Assembly (NCBI RefSeq): GCF_029892965.1
Contig: NZ_JARXWN010000015.1
Location: forward strand, 1 to 64,000
Length of the DNA: 64,000 nt
From: Dysgonomonas sp. PF1-14
Lineage (GTDB): Bacteria; Bacteroidota; Bacteroidia; Bacteroidales; Dysgonomonadaceae
Reading direction: 5' to 3'
Shown: one piece after another, positions 7,555 to 16,725 of the stretch
Layout: every line of letters starts with the position of its first letter
Position numbering within the stretch: the stretch's first letter is position 1
The notes under the pieces: generated by a model
Seen by the model: the letters and a program-made list of their open reading frames with translations, nothing else
What the model was told of the DNA's origin: nothing
Databases searched by the model: none
Program-made: the position numbers and the translations under genes

Positions 7555-10500
7555 CTATTTTTTCGTGAATGTTTTATAAATCGAAGGCAGGACAACCAGT
7601 GTAAGTATCGTGGCAGTCAGCAATCCTCCTATAACGACAGTTGCCAGTGGTCTTTGCACTTCAGCTCCATCACTTGTAGATAGAGCCATCGGAAGAAATC
7701 CAAGAGACGCTACAAGAGCTGTCATGATTACAGGGCGAAGGCGTAACATACATCCTTTGACAATCCTTTCCTTTATATCCTTAATACCTTCCTTTTCAAA
7801 TAAGTTAAACTGCCCGATAAGTACAATACCATTCAATACGGCAACACCAAAGAGGGCTATAAAGCCGACGCCCGCCGAAATGCTGAAAGGCATTCCTCTT
7901 AGCCATAAGGCGAAAATACCACCTATTGCAGATAAAGGTATGGCTGTGAATACGAACAATGATTCCTTAACACTTCTCAATGTGGCATACAAAAGGAATA
8001 ATATCAGTAGCAATGCCAATGGTACGGCTACCATCAGCCTGTCTTTTGCTTCTTTCAGGTTCTGGAACTGTCCTCCGTAGGTATAATAATATCCGGCAGG
8101 TAATTTAAACTCCTTATCAAGTATTTTCTGAATATCATACACGGTATTCTGCACATCACGTCCTCTCACATTAAAACCAACGTAAATACGCCTTTCTGCA
8201 TCTTCACGGGTTACCTGTGCAGGTGCATCTTGGTATTTTATTTCAGCTACCTGTGAGAGAGGGATAGAACCGCCTGATTGAAGAGGTAGATATAGATTCT
8301 CCAATGAACTGATATCGTTCCTTAAATCTTTTTCCATCCGTAATACGAGGTCGAAACGACGATCTTCTTCAAATACATAACCTGCTTCATTGCCTGCGAA
8401 AGCTGTCTTTAATACCATGTTGGCATCTTTAATGGAAATACCGTATTTGGCTAACTGGTCACGGTTATAAACCACCTGTATCTGCGGTAATCCTGTTACC
8501 TTTTCGACAAAAGGATCGGTAACGCCTTCCACACTCTTAATAAGCGAAGCAACTTTATTAGCTGATGATGTAAGGACATCAAGGTCATTACCGTATATTT
8601 TAATGGCCACATCCTGTTTAATACCTGTAATCAATTCATTGGTACGCATCTGGATAGGCTGTGTCATTTCTATTTCCATACCGGGAATAACACTGACCGC
8701 CTCTTCCATCTTTTCCATCAGTTCTTCTTTTGTCCTAGCGGAAGTCCAATCTTTTTTCGGAATTAGAGCAATCATCATATCCGCCCTTTCAATAGGCATA
8801 GGGTCTGTCGGAATTTCAGCACTTCCGATACGTGATACTGCCTGTTTGACTTCAGGAAACTTCTCTTTGAGTATCTTTTCGGCTTGTGTTGTACTCTTTA
8901 CCATTTGTGACAAAGAGGTTCCCTGTGCCATACTAATCTCTGCTGCGAAGTCCCCTTCTTCAAGGTTTGGAATAAATTCACCACCCATCTTATTGAAAAC
9001 AAAAAGGCTTACAGCAAATAGAGCAATCATGCTTATTATTAATGTCTTGCTCCAGTTAAGGCTTTTGGTTATAATAGGACGATAGAATCCGCTTATCTTA
9101 TCCATCATTTTATCCGAGAAATTCCGTTTGTGTTCTGTTTTCTTGCTTAAAAACAATGCACTTGCCATCGGTACATAAGTCAGGGATAATATGAATGCTC
9201 CAAGTATCGCAAAGAATACGGTCATAGCCATTGGCTTGAACATCTTACCTTCGATACCAACTAATGTGAAAAGAGGTATATAAACAATCATAATGATTAT
9301 TTCACCGAATGCCGCACTGTTCCTTATTTTAGAAGCGGAGTCAAATACTTCCGTATCCATTTGCTTCTGTGTCAGGAGTGCTCCTTTATACTTGTCTTTC
9401 ATCACGCTTATATGGTGGCATACTGCCTCGACAATAATCACCGCCCCATCCACAATCAACCCGAAGTCAATCGCACCGAGGCTCATCAGGTTACCACTGA
9501 CTCCAAAGAGCCGCATCATACCGAATGCAAATAACATGGAAAGCGGAATAACGGAAGCTACGACCAAACCTGCTCTGTAATTTCCCAAAAACAGAACAAG
9601 GATAAATATCACAATCAATCCTCCTTCTACCAGATTCTTGGCAATGGTATTGGTAACCCTGTCAACCAGTTGTGTGCGGTCAATAAACGGCTCTATGATA
9701 ACTCCTTCGGGCAGGCTTTTCTGGACTTGCTCCATCCGTACTTTTACATTTTTAATAACATCCTGAAAGTTTTCTCCTTTTAGCATCAGGGTAATACCCG
9801 CTACAACTTCGCCTTCGCCATTACGGGTAACAGCACCGTATCTCATCGAACTGCCAAATTGCACTTTAGCAACATCCCTTACCAGTATAGGAGTACCGTT
9901 TACAGTTTTTACAGGAATTTTCTCTATATCTTCCAATGATCCTACCAGACCAATGCCACGTATGAAATACTGGTTACTATATTGCTCTATATAACTACCG
10001 CCTGTGTTCTCGTTATTATTTTCAAGGGCTGTGTACATTTCAGGAATAGTTATGCCTACGGCATTCAGTTTATCAGCATTGATGGCTATTTCATATTGTT
10101 TTACGAAGCCTCCCCAACCACTCACTTCGGCAACTCCTTCCGTGCCGGAAAGCTGTTTCCTAACAATCCAGTCCTGCATGGTACGTAAATCGGTAATACT
10201 GTATTTATCTTCGTATCCTTCTTTTGCCCGGATTGTATAGTGGTATATTTCTCCTAACCCAGTAGATATCGGAGCCAGACTGATTTTCCCCAAACCTTGG
10301 GGTATAACTTCTTCGGCTTCTTTCAACTGTTGGCTTACCTGTTGACGTGCCCAGTAGATATCGGCATTTTCTTTAAAAACTATAGTAATAACCGAAAGCC
10401 CACTACGGCTGATACTTCTTCTTTCTACAACTTTAGGAATATTGGCTAAGGCCATTTCCAAAGGAGTAGTTATAAATTGCTCTACCTCCTGTGCTCCCAA

Positions 10501-10665
10501 TGATGGAGCTTGTGTTATTACTTGTACCTGATTATTGGTTATATCAGGTGTTGAGTCGAATGGTAATTGTGACAACGAATAGCCTCCCCAGATTATAAGG
10601 GCTACAGTCATAACTCCAATCACCAATTTATTCTCTATTGAGAACTTAATCAGTTTTTGAAACAT
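7555..10665 (-). CDS. CzcA/CusA family heavy-metal RND efflux pump
   Basis: 1036 residues from the ATG at 10665 (the longer frame from 10689 adds eight residues with no homology-like character). It has the RND pattern: helix 1 near residue 12, a large periplasmic loop, helices 2-6 at about 335-480, a second loop, and helices 8-12 to the end. Helix 4 contains DFGLIVDGAVIIVEA; the D...D...E trio is the proton-relay signature of HME pumps such as CzcA. It exports divalent metal ions from the periplasm or cytoplasm with the adaptor and TolC protein downstream. The gene order pump-channel-adaptor-ATPase in one operon suggests joint Zn/Cd/Co detoxification. Exact ion cannot be read. Confidence 0.95.
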   Translation of the reverse strand: MFQKLIKFSIENKLVIGVMTVALIIWGGYSLSQLPFDSTPDITNNQVQVITQAPSLGAQEVEQFITTPLEMALANIPKVVERRSISRSGLSVITIVFKENADIYWARQQVSQQLKEAEEVIPQGLGKISLAPISTGLGEIYHYTIRAKEGYEDKYSITDLRTMQDWIVRKQLSGTEGVAEVSGWGGFVKQYEIAINADKLNAVGITIPEMYTALENNNENTGGSYIEQYSNQYFIRGIGLVGSLEDIEKIPVKTVNGTPILVRDVAKVQFGSSMRYGAVTRNGEGEVVAGITLMLKGENFQDVIKNVKVRMEQVQKSLPEGVIIEPFIDRTQLVDRVTNTIAKNLVEGGLIVIFILVLFLGNYRAGLVVASVIPLSMLFAFGMMRLFGVSGNLMSLGAIDFGLIVDGAVIIVEAVCHHISVMKDKYKGALLTQKQMDTEVFDSASKIRNSAAFGEIIIMIVYIPLFTLVGIEGKMFKPMAMTVFFAILGAFILSLTYVPMASALFLSKKTEHKRNFSDKMMDKISGFYRPIITKSLNWSKTLIISMIALFAVSLFVFNKMGGEFIPNLEEGDFAAEISMAQGTSLSQMVKSTTQAEKILKEKFPEVKQAVSRIGSAEIPTDPMPIERADMMIALIPKKDWTSARTKEELMEKMEEAVSVIPGMEIEMTQPIQMRTNELITGIKQDVAIKIYGNDLDVLTSSANKVASLIKSVEGVTDPFVEKVTGLPQIQVVYNRDQLAKYGISIKDANMVLKTAFAGNEAGYVFEEDRRFDLVLRMEKDLRNDISSLENLYLPLQSGGSIPLSQVAEIKYQDAPAQVTREDAERRIYVGFNVRGRDVQNTVYDIQKILDKEFKLPAGYYYTYGGQFQNLKEAKDRLMVAVPLALLLILFLLYATLRSVKESLFVFTAIPLSAIGGIFALWLRGMPFSISAGVGFIALFGVAVLNGIVLIGQFNLFEKEGIKDIKERIVKGCMLRLRPVIMTALVASLGFLPMALSTSDGAEVQRPLATVVIGGLLTATILTLVVLPSIYKTFTKK

Positions 10666-10744
10666 AATTTTGGAATTAAAATATAACAATTAGCTTTTAA
10701 GACATACCGATCGGGTACATCAAGACTTAATCAGATGTTATATT

Positions 10745-11062
10745 TTAAGCTTGCGGAGGTCGCCAGAGAGTAGAAAGAAATGAAGGAATCTCCTTATCAG
10801 TATATACTGCCATATGTTTGACATTTAAACTGGTATTACGGAGAATTATCTGATAGTTTGTAGTAATGTTTGGATTATGATGACTGGTACATGAACAAAA
10901 TGGTGTGCAGAACTCATTTCCTGAATCATCATGTTCTGTATCTGCCGTAGAAACCTGCTCTGTATTTTGTCCAAAAGTATTTGCTATCGGAACATCGCAG
11001 TGGCATGGTAGCACTGCAAGGATCAGAAAGTAAATACCTATTATGAATACAGATGATTTCAT
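10745..11062 (-). CDS. Small secreted protein of the efflux operon (DUF6660-like)
   Basis: A 105-residue protein from the ATG at 11062, which sits about 15 bp after the predicted start of transcription; the longer frame to 11107 would overlap the operator. It has a signal peptide (KSSVFIIGIYFLILAVLPCHC), then an acidic stretch and a cluster CTPFCSCTSHHNPN with three Cys and two His, a plausible metal ligand set. Small proteins of this kind (I believe DUF6660) often precede CusA/CzcA pumps in Bacteroidetes. It is the first gene behind the palindrome-controlled promoter. Function unknown; periplasmic metal binding or sensing is a guess. Confidence 0.72.
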   Translation of the reverse strand: MKSSVFIIGIYFLILAVLPCHCDVPIANTFGQNTEQVSTADTEHDDSGNEFCTPFCSCTSHHNPNITTNYQIILRNTSLNVKHMAVYTDKEIPSFLSTLWRPPQA

Positions 11063-11082
11063 TTTTTTCTTATTTCTATGTG

Positions 11083-11117
11083 CAAATGTATAACAAAAAA
11101 CATGCAACTAAGTTGCA
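11083..11117 (-). promoter_or_regulatory. Promoter with palindromic operator ahead of the efflux operon
   Basis: TGCAACTAAGTTGCA (11103-11117) lies 12 bp upstream of a -7 box TACATTTG (11083-11090, minus strand). It overlaps the stop codon of the Fur-family gene. With the site at 5058-5072 it shares AAGTTGCAAACTTAT on the plus strand and the identical spacing to the -7 box. Read as TTGCAA-N5-TTGCAT it resembles the arrangement I recall for the nickel regulator Nur. Confidence 0.72.
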
Positions 11118-11530
11118 AACTTATTACACTTACCACAATACCCTTTAATGACCAAGTTTACACTTTCTGCCTGCATGATCGGAGACAATTCGAAATTAGG
11201 TATGGATACATTTTCCAAACAGAAGGCCTTCTTACAATAGTTGCAATAGAAATGGGCATGCAGATCGTTTATATCACAGTTGCAGTCACTGTTGCAAACC
11301 GAATATTTTATAGAACCCGAGCCGTCATCAAAGCTATGTATCAATTGATTTTCGTGGAATAGGTGTATCGTGCGTGATATAGTTGACTTATCCACAGTTT
11401 CAAGCTTTGTCTCCAAATCAGATAAGTTAAAAGCCCTGTCGAAATCGATCATTGCTTTTAGAACCAATATGCGGGTGGATGTCGGTTTTATATTCCGACC
11501 TTCTAATAATTTTATAATATTCTCATTCAT
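11108..11530 (-). CDS. Fur-family metal-responsive repressor
   Basis: A 140-residue protein. A winged helix (residues 1-80: IKPTSTRILVLKAMIDFDRAF ... DKSTISRTIHLF) recognises DNA. The dimer domain carries HAHFYCNYCKK and a C-terminal CGKC, the two CxxC pairs that hold the structural zinc of Fur/Zur/PerR proteins. An extra Cys cluster (VCNSDCNCD) precedes the HAHF motif. It lies directly upstream of the efflux genes, and a palindrome at its 3' end plus a second one before the ATPase are probable binding sites. Whether it senses Zn, Ni or another ion is not readable. A typical Fur protein lets genes go when metal is absent; control of exporters suggests a different logic or an indirect one. Confidence 0.9.
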   Translation of the reverse strand: MNENIIKLLEGRNIKPTSTRILVLKAMIDFDRAFNLSDLETKLETVDKSTISRTIHLFHENQLIHSFDDGSGSIKYSVCNSDCNCDINDLHAHFYCNYCKKAFCLENVSIPNFELSPIMQAESVNLVIKGYCGKCNKFAT

Positions 11531-11594
11531 AATTGATAGTTATTAAATACAAATTTACTATATAACAAATTAGAATCCATTAATTTCATATTTT

Positions 11595-12401
11595 TTAAAA
11601 CTGCATCGAAAAAGCCAGCCCTCCTTGCTGTCCATTGTAAAATGGAGAAAAAGCTATATTGTTTTTATTCTTTTTATCCTGACCTCCATTAAATAACTTA
11701 TTTTCAACAGTAGGATATAACCAATAAGCAAGCTTTGTACTCAGAATGCCTAACCCTGCTCCGAAAGCTACATCACCAACCCAATGCTTATTATTATATA
11801 TCCTGAATGCTCCGGTTCCGGCAGCAATAGTATATCCTGCAATACCATACCAGATTGAAACATCTTTATATTCCTGCCATAAAAATTCGGCTCCCATGAA
11901 AGCTACAGCTGTATGTCCGGAGGGAAAAGAATTACGGTTGGACTTGTCGGGTCTTTCCACTTTTGCTGTGTATTTAATTGTATTGACGGAGGCAGCCATA
12001 AACAATGTAGACATACCCAAAATAATCGTCCTGTCTTTAAAGTTATGCTTACCTTTTATCCCTACTAAGTTCAGAGCATAAACACTGGCAGCAGGTACAT
12101 ATTGCGTAATATCATCTATTTGAAACCTTTCGGGTTTATGCGTTATCACTTCATGTCCTATAGCATAGTTTAACAATCGGTTTTTAGGGGCGAGAGTTGC
12201 TTCAATAGTTCCATACAACATTAATGTTCCGGGAACAATCAGTTGTTTGTATGAGAATTTGTCTGCACTCTTTATTTGAATACTGTCATTACTTGAAGAT
12301 AATTCATCATTCTCATCGGCATAAATGCTGTTTACACAAAGTAAGACCGAATATATTAGTGCAATAATCCTCAATGCTTTTTTTGATTTAAAAAACATCA
12401 T
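11595..12401 (-). CDS. PAP2-family phosphatase, exported
   Basis: 268 residues from the ATG at 12401 (ATG at 12398 equally possible; the 23-residue extension to 12470 precedes the signal peptide and is rejected). Signal peptide, then the three acid-phosphatase motifs: KVERPDKS, FPSGHTA and FRIYNNKHWVGD (catalytic His and Asp). Several hydrophobic helices flank these, and the protein ends in AFSMQF, an outer-membrane-like terminal Phe. The family removes phosphate from lipid pyrophosphates such as undecaprenyl-PP or modifies lipid A. It stands between the Fur gene and the His-rich genes and could be cargo; a link to metal stress is not shown. Confidence 0.9.
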   Translation of the reverse strand: MMFFKSKKALRIIALIYSVLLCVNSIYADENDELSSSNDSIQIKSADKFSYKQLIVPGTLMLYGTIEATLAPKNRLLNYAIGHEVITHKPERFQIDDITQYVPAASVYALNLVGIKGKHNFKDRTIILGMSTLFMAASVNTIKYTAKVERPDKSNRNSFPSGHTAVAFMGAEFLWQEYKDVSIWYGIAGYTIAAGTGAFRIYNNKHWVGDVAFGAGLGILSTKLAYWLYPTVENKLFNGGQDKKNKNNIAFSPFYNGQQGGLAFSMQF

Positions 12402-12504
12402 TCTTATTTTATTAATTGTGATTATTTGGATATAATATCGCCTTATGCAGTCGTATGGATACGAATACAATAATTATTAAGACTACTCGAAGTCAAAAGA
12501 TTAG

Positions 12505-12936
12505 TTATAAGAATGTAATGGGAGGTGCACGTAAACCATGAATACGGTTTGATTTTACAGAATTATAATTTAAGGTATATTTTTCGTAATCTATTTTAGA
12601 AAAAGATGCTGTTGTAACAAGATTCAATGAATCTGCTGTGATAAAAAATAAAGGGAATAAATCTTTATAATTATTATTGGAAAATGATTTAATATTTACT
12701 TCATCATTGATTTGTGTAATAGTAAACTCAAATTCAGTGATACAAGATTGGTCATGATTACTATTATCAGATGATTCATTGTGATGTGTATGCTTATCGT
12801 TTATTGTTCTATCTTCTTCACAAACTTCGATAATAAGACATGCTATTCCTGCATGGTGATGATGGGGAGCAATCGCAAGAATCAACAATATTATTGTTGA
12901 GAAAGCAAAAAATGATATGAGAAATTTTCTTTTCAA
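12505..12936 (-). CDS. His-rich small envelope protein (DUF6769-like)
   Basis: A 143-residue protein with an N-terminal membrane or signal segment (SFFAFSTIILLILAIA) followed at once by PHHHHAG, and a second His/Asp-rich stretch KHTHHNESSDNSNHDQS at about residues 48-64. The rest has alternating hydrophobic and polar residues and ends RIHGLRAPPITFL; an almost identical style of ending (RPPQA) is seen in the small efflux-operon protein at 10745. I think it belongs to DUF6769, but I am unsure. The His clusters suggest binding of Zn, Ni, Co or Cu at the periplasmic face. Confidence 0.65.
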   Translation of the reverse strand: MKRKFLISFFAFSTIILLILAIAPHHHHAGIACLIIEVCEEDRTINDKHTHHNESSDNSNHDQSCITEFEFTITQINDEVNIKSFSNNNYKDLFPLFFITADSLNLVTTASFSKIDYEKYTLNYNSVKSNRIHGLRAPPITFL

Positions 12937-13002
12937 ATCTTGTATAATAACTGGTGAAATGTATATTTATTATAAATATAATAAGAAATCAGCTTGTTTT
13001 AA

Positions 13003-13038
13003 AGATTAGATAAAGAGAGATGTCCCCTTATCTAATCT
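13003..13038 (-). terminator. Probable terminator of the His-rich lipoprotein gene
   Basis: AGATTAGATAA (13003-13013) pairs perfectly with TTATCTAATCT (13028-13038), 11 bp, loop of 14. Only a short T run follows on the minus strand. It begins 18 bp after the stop codon at 13057. Confidence 0.6.
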
Positions 13039-13056
13039 CAATTTACATTTGGAAAA

Positions 13057-13401
13057 TTAGTGGTGATTACTGTTCCCATGAGAGTGTCCATTCTTATCAT
13101 GTGTGCCATGATCCGATCCGTTGTGATGCGTACCGTCATGGTTTTGTCCCGAATGATCTGAATAAGCACATGCCTGATGAGTTCCATCGTTGTAGATATC
13201 ACAGTTTTCGTGGTTGCCAGCTACACATTGTTCTGCAACATTAGCTTTGTACGCTGCAACATCATCAAAACCTAAAGCTGCTGCTCTGACCTCAATATCC
13301 TGCTGTGAAGTTGTACCAAAATCATCATGATCATCGTTGCTACAAGCAATAAATGTTACTGCAAATAAAACCAATGCTAAGGAATAAAATAACTTTTTCA
13401 T
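13057..13401 (-). CDS. Histidine-rich metal-binding lipoprotein
   Basis: A 114-residue lipoprotein: signal with lipobox FIAC (Cys20), a short acidic linker (SNDDHDD), a compact middle (VRAAALGFDDVAAYKAN), a CVAGNHENCD segment, and a tail dense in His, Gly, Asp and Asn (HDGTHHNGSDHGTHD...). About one fifth of residues are His. Such tails chelate Zn, Ni, Co or Cu. It has its own ECF-type promoter (13457-13486), identical in design to that of the sigma operon next door, so it is probably induced with the TonB receptor. Likely a surface or periplasmic metal scavenger or buffer. The role is inference; composition and promoter are seen. Confidence 0.8.
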   Translation of the reverse strand: MKKLFYSLALVLFAVTFIACSNDDHDDFGTTSQQDIEVRAAALGFDDVAAYKANVAEQCVAGNHENCDIYNDGTHQACAYSDHSGQNHDGTHHNGSDHGTHDKNGHSHGNSNHH

Positions 13402-13456
13402 TTTCTTTTTTATTTTGAATTAATTAAACTGTTCGTTCCCGAAACGCTTTCATATA

Positions 13457-13486
13457 TGTACCGCACAAAGTAGATCTTACCCTACC
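13457..13486 (-). promoter_or_regulatory. ECF-sigma promoter of the His-rich lipoprotein gene
   Basis: On the minus strand: GGTAGGGTA, 14 bp, CGGTACA. It matches the sites before the sigma gene (17237-17266) and DUF3108 (18136-18165) in both boxes and in spacing. Start of transcription expected near 13450, giving a leader of about 50 bases. Confidence 0.75.
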
Positions 13487-13491
13487 TCAAA

Positions 13492-15930
13492 TCAAAAAAT
13501 TAATTCAAAAAAAACTGTTGGAGTGAATGGGGTGGCCTTTGTAAAGATGTTTGTAGCATTAGCTTGCCCCGAGACCTGATAATTATATTTTACGTTTTTA
13601 GTACCAAAAACATTCAATAGTGATACACCTGCTTGTAGTTTCACTTTCTTTATTTGTGTCCTGTATGTAGCTCCGATATCAAAACGGCTGTATGTTTCAT
13701 CGGAAGAATCTGTATGTTCGTGACTGGCTTCATGTTCACCTTCTTCGTTTCCTTGCCCATGTCCGTGTCCTCCTGTAGAGATGTAAGCAAATCCGGTTCC
13801 ATATACGTAACTCAAAGAAAAATAGAAAGGGTCAAATGCTCCGATACCTCCGACCTTAATTTCATGCGAAAGTTCGTTTTGTGGTCTTTTGATATTATTG
13901 ATAGAATATGAACTGTAGATAGTATGGTTATTCAGTTGTTTTTTGGCAAACAGGTCCGCCCCTAAGATAGTATTATCTATATTATAGACAGTGTTATCAA
14001 GGAAATACTGTCCGTTCTTTGTCTTTTTATGATATCCTTCGAGGCTGATTAAAAAGCCATCTTTACTATATGCAATACCAACAGTAGTATGCATTGCCTT
14101 TGTAAAAGTACTGTCTGCCATACTCCATACAGTCTGAATACCTGATTCATCATACTTGTAAGCAGTACGTGTAAGAAATTGGTTGTATAAGCCCCATGAG
14201 GCGGTTGCTGTTACCTGCTCCGATATTTTATATCTTCCAGAAATACGAGGCTGTACATATGCCTTTTTATTGATTGGCATATCTACTCTAATACCTGTAT
14301 TTAGAGACAATTTGCCCAATAATAGATTATCTGTTATGTAAAATGTAGGCTTATCCAGTTCTCCACATAAATCATTCAGGCTTACCTTGTATTGTTGCCA
14401 TTCTCCGCCAATCTGTATTTTATTACGCTTCCCAACAAAAAAATCGTGATTCAGTTTTATGGAAAATTCTTGAACGACATTATCCAGATGATTAACATCC
14501 ATAGGTGTCGGCTTACGGTTACCGACAATTGCCAGATTATCGAGCAAAGAAGTAAGTCGCGAAAAGGTTGCAAGTAGTTTAGTACTTGAGCCATTACTCC
14601 AGACACGCTTGTAAGATGTTGCCCCACCGTACTGCCTATTCTTTTCTGCAGCATTGATGTCATATTCATCTGGTTGTTTCACTGAGAATTTAAAGCGATC
14701 ATCTGCTCCGTATATACTGATATAATAAGAATCTTCGCTAAAAGCTTTTCCAGATAATTTGAAATTGGCATCCCTGAAATTATACTTTGGTTTAATGTAT
14801 ATATCTGAAAATATTTGCGAATTATTACCGTTATCACTACCATTTTTAGGTAACTCGACATTTCCACTATTATACAGATTATAAAAGGTCTGGCGATATG
14901 CGGCTGAAACATTGAGGTTCTTTGATAACGGAGCCGAAGCAAAAAGATTTGCGGTGTAATTACTTATGGTTGCTTTTACAGAAGGTGAATTAAAATCACC
15001 GTCTATACCCGTTATTTCAGAGATTGCTCCGATCCGTCCACCCTGATTGGCACTATATCCACCTTTCATGATGCGAATATCTTTTACCATATATGGATTG
15101 ACTGAACCGATATGGTCGTTGTAGTTCTTTATACCGAATAAGGTATATCCGTCGTAAGTTATTTTACTGTCACCTGCATTGCTTCCCCACACAATCAGGT
15201 CTTCCGATGGTTCACCAGATACCCTTACACCCGGCATCATACGCATCAGGTTGAAAACAGAATTATCAATACTTCCGGGAATATATTTTGCTACCTGATG
15301 GTTGATACGAATTTCACCGGGACTACCTCCCGATTGGATAAGTATTGTTGAGGGTGATGAACTGACAACGATTTCATCCATTGTATATATAACGGGAGAT
15401 AAATTGATTGTATTAAATCCGCTGGATAAAGTTGTATCTTGCTTCTCATAACCCAGATATTGAGCCAGTACAGGTAGTTTTCCTTTTCTTTCAGTTTTAA
15501 AGGTAAAATATCCTGTTTCATCTGTAGGAACCACTCCTTCAGAAGTAGTAATATAAGCATAGGGAAGATTTTCTCCGCTTTCAGCATCTTTTATCGTTCC
15601 CGAATAGGTATAATACTTCTTTGGCTGGATATTAACAGGCTGCTCTTTCTTTTCTGTAGAACGACTGATAACATACACTCCGTTTATATTTTCAAAGCGA
15701 AATGGCTTTTCTTTGAAAAGGAATTTAAGTGCTATTTCAGGACTATCAAATTTTTGGTTTACGGTAACCTTGTATTTTGCAAGGGCATTATCATCAAAAG
15801 AGATTTCAACAGGCAGGCTTCTCAATACTTCATTCAAAGGCTTGTCTTTAACCACTAAATGCAACTCTTGTGAAAAAGCTGCAATAGTATTCGTAAGAAT
15901 TATAACAAGTATGAAAAGTAATTTATTCAA
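13492..15930 (-). CDS. TonB-dependent receptor with STN signalling domain and His-rich loop
   Basis: An 812-residue outer-membrane receptor. After a signal peptide it has an STN (secretin/TonB) domain at about 22-88 (LHLVVKDKPLNEVLRSLP), a carboxypeptidase-like beta domain at 105-180, a plug (about 185-300, with LMRMMPGVRVSGE) and a beta barrel ending in VFFELIF. An extracellular loop near residue 715-740 reads HGHGQGNEEGEHEASHEH, a metal-ligand-like stretch. The STN domain transmits ligand occupancy to the FecR protein encoded immediately upstream (adjacent, no gap). Together they form a FecI/FecR/FecA-like trans-envelope circuit, probably for a metal ion or metallophore. The ligand is inferred from the His loop and neighbours. 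Confidence 0.92.
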   Translation of the reverse strand: MNKLLFILVIILTNTIAAFSQELHLVVKDKPLNEVLRSLPVEISFDDNALAKYKVTVNQKFDSPEIALKFLFKEKPFRFENINGVYVISRSTEKKEQPVNIQPKKYYTYSGTIKDAESGENLPYAYITTSEGVVPTDETGYFTFKTERKGKLPVLAQYLGYEKQDTTLSSGFNTINLSPVIYTMDEIVVSSSPSTILIQSGGSPGEIRINHQVAKYIPGSIDNSVFNLMRMMPGVRVSGEPSEDLIVWGSNAGDSKITYDGYTLFGIKNYNDHIGSVNPYMVKDIRIMKGGYSANQGGRIGAISEITGIDGDFNSPSVKATISNYTANLFASAPLSKNLNVSAAYRQTFYNLYNSGNVELPKNGSDNGNNSQIFSDIYIKPKYNFRDANFKLSGKAFSEDSYYISIYGADDRFKFSVKQPDEYDINAAEKNRQYGGATSYKRVWSNGSSTKLLATFSRLTSLLDNLAIVGNRKPTPMDVNHLDNVVQEFSIKLNHDFFVGKRNKIQIGGEWQQYKVSLNDLCGELDKPTFYITDNLLLGKLSLNTGIRVDMPINKKAYVQPRISGRYKISEQVTATASWGLYNQFLTRTAYKYDESGIQTVWSMADSTFTKAMHTTVGIAYSKDGFLISLEGYHKKTKNGQYFLDNTVYNIDNTILGADLFAKKQLNNHTIYSSYSINNIKRPQNELSHEIKVGGIGAFDPFYFSLSYVYGTGFAYISTGGHGHGQGNEEGEHEASHEHTDSSDETYSRFDIGATYRTQIKKVKLQAGVSLLNVFGTKNVKYNYQVSGQANATNIFTKATPFTPTVFFELIF

Positions 15931-16713
15931 TTATTTGATTTTAAATTCAATACCGAAGGGTTTGCCTACTATCTTAAGTACATCATTCGGATTTTGTGCT
16001 TTTGTAAAATTACCTGAGTAAAGATAGTCTAAATTTGAACTTGGCTGTACTTCAATGTCGTATTGTCTTTCGATTTCCTGAATAACTTCTTTGAGTGGTA
16101 CACTGACAAAAACAAATTTTCCTTCTTTCCAGTCAATTGTTTCTTTTACATTTTCTATATCTTTTACAATTAGCTTATTATTCCATAAAGCTTGCATATT
16201 TGGAGTAAGAATTACGGATTCCGTTTTATCCGATACATTCACTTTTCCGGTAAGACAGGTAACAGTAAATTTATCTGCACGAGAAAATACATTGAAACTT
16301 GTTCCCAGCACACTTACCATATATTGATTCGAGTGAACATTAAACGTGCTTCCTTTCTCAACTTCAAAATAAGCTTCTCCTTTTAGCTTCACATTCCGTG
16401 AAACATACCACCATAGAGGTTTATAACTGATTTCACTTTCTGCATTCAGATCGACTTTGGAACCGTCAGGTAATACAACAGCTAAATGATTACCTCTTCC
16501 CGCAACCTCATTTTTAGTATAGATAAAAGCTATATTAGGCAGTAGTATGATAATGGCAGCCACTGAAGCAGCAGCGTAAAACCAAAGTGATTTTCGTTTC
16601 GGTTCTTTCCCTTGTGTAGTGGTTTCTTCTGTTAAATCTGCAAAGGTTTCATTCCAGATTTCATCTTTGCTCTTTTTCCACTGGGGTTCTATTTTTATTT
16701 TGTCAGTATTCAT
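15931..16713 (-). CDS. FecR-type anti-sigma factor
   Basis: A 260-residue inner-membrane protein: a cytoplasmic N-terminus that would hold the sigma factor (EPQWKKSKDEIWNETF), one membrane helix at about 43-66, a FecR domain (LAVVLPDGSKVDLNAESEISY region, 80-180), and a C-terminal DUF4974 domain (VPLKEVIQEIERQYDIEV ... LKIVGKPFGIEF) like an STN partner. It receives the signal from the TonB receptor and releases or activates the sigma factor. Located 12 bp downstream of the sigma gene and directly before the receptor gene; one operon. Confidence 0.93.
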   Translation of the reverse strand: MNTDKIKIEPQWKKSKDEIWNETFADLTEETTTQGKEPKRKSLWFYAAASVAAIIILLPNIAFIYTKNEVAGRGNHLAVVLPDGSKVDLNAESEISYKPLWWYVSRNVKLKGEAYFEVEKGSTFNVHSNQYMVSVLGTSFNVFSRADKFTVTCLTGKVNVSDKTESVILTPNMQALWNNKLIVKDIENVKETIDWKEGKFVFVSVPLKEVIQEIERQYDIEVQPSSNLDYLYSGNFTKAQNPNDVLKIVGKPFGIEFKIK

Positions 16714-16725
16714 AGTGTATACTTT

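Noticed and set aside
10700-10725. Possible fourth ECF-sigma motif before the RND pump (CATACCG ... )
   Set aside because: The -10-like half is there but the GTAGGGTA half is absent at the 14-bp spacing.
11063-11107. Longer start for the small secreted protein
   Set aside because: The extension runs through the promoter and palindrome, and the signal peptide fits the ATG at 11062.
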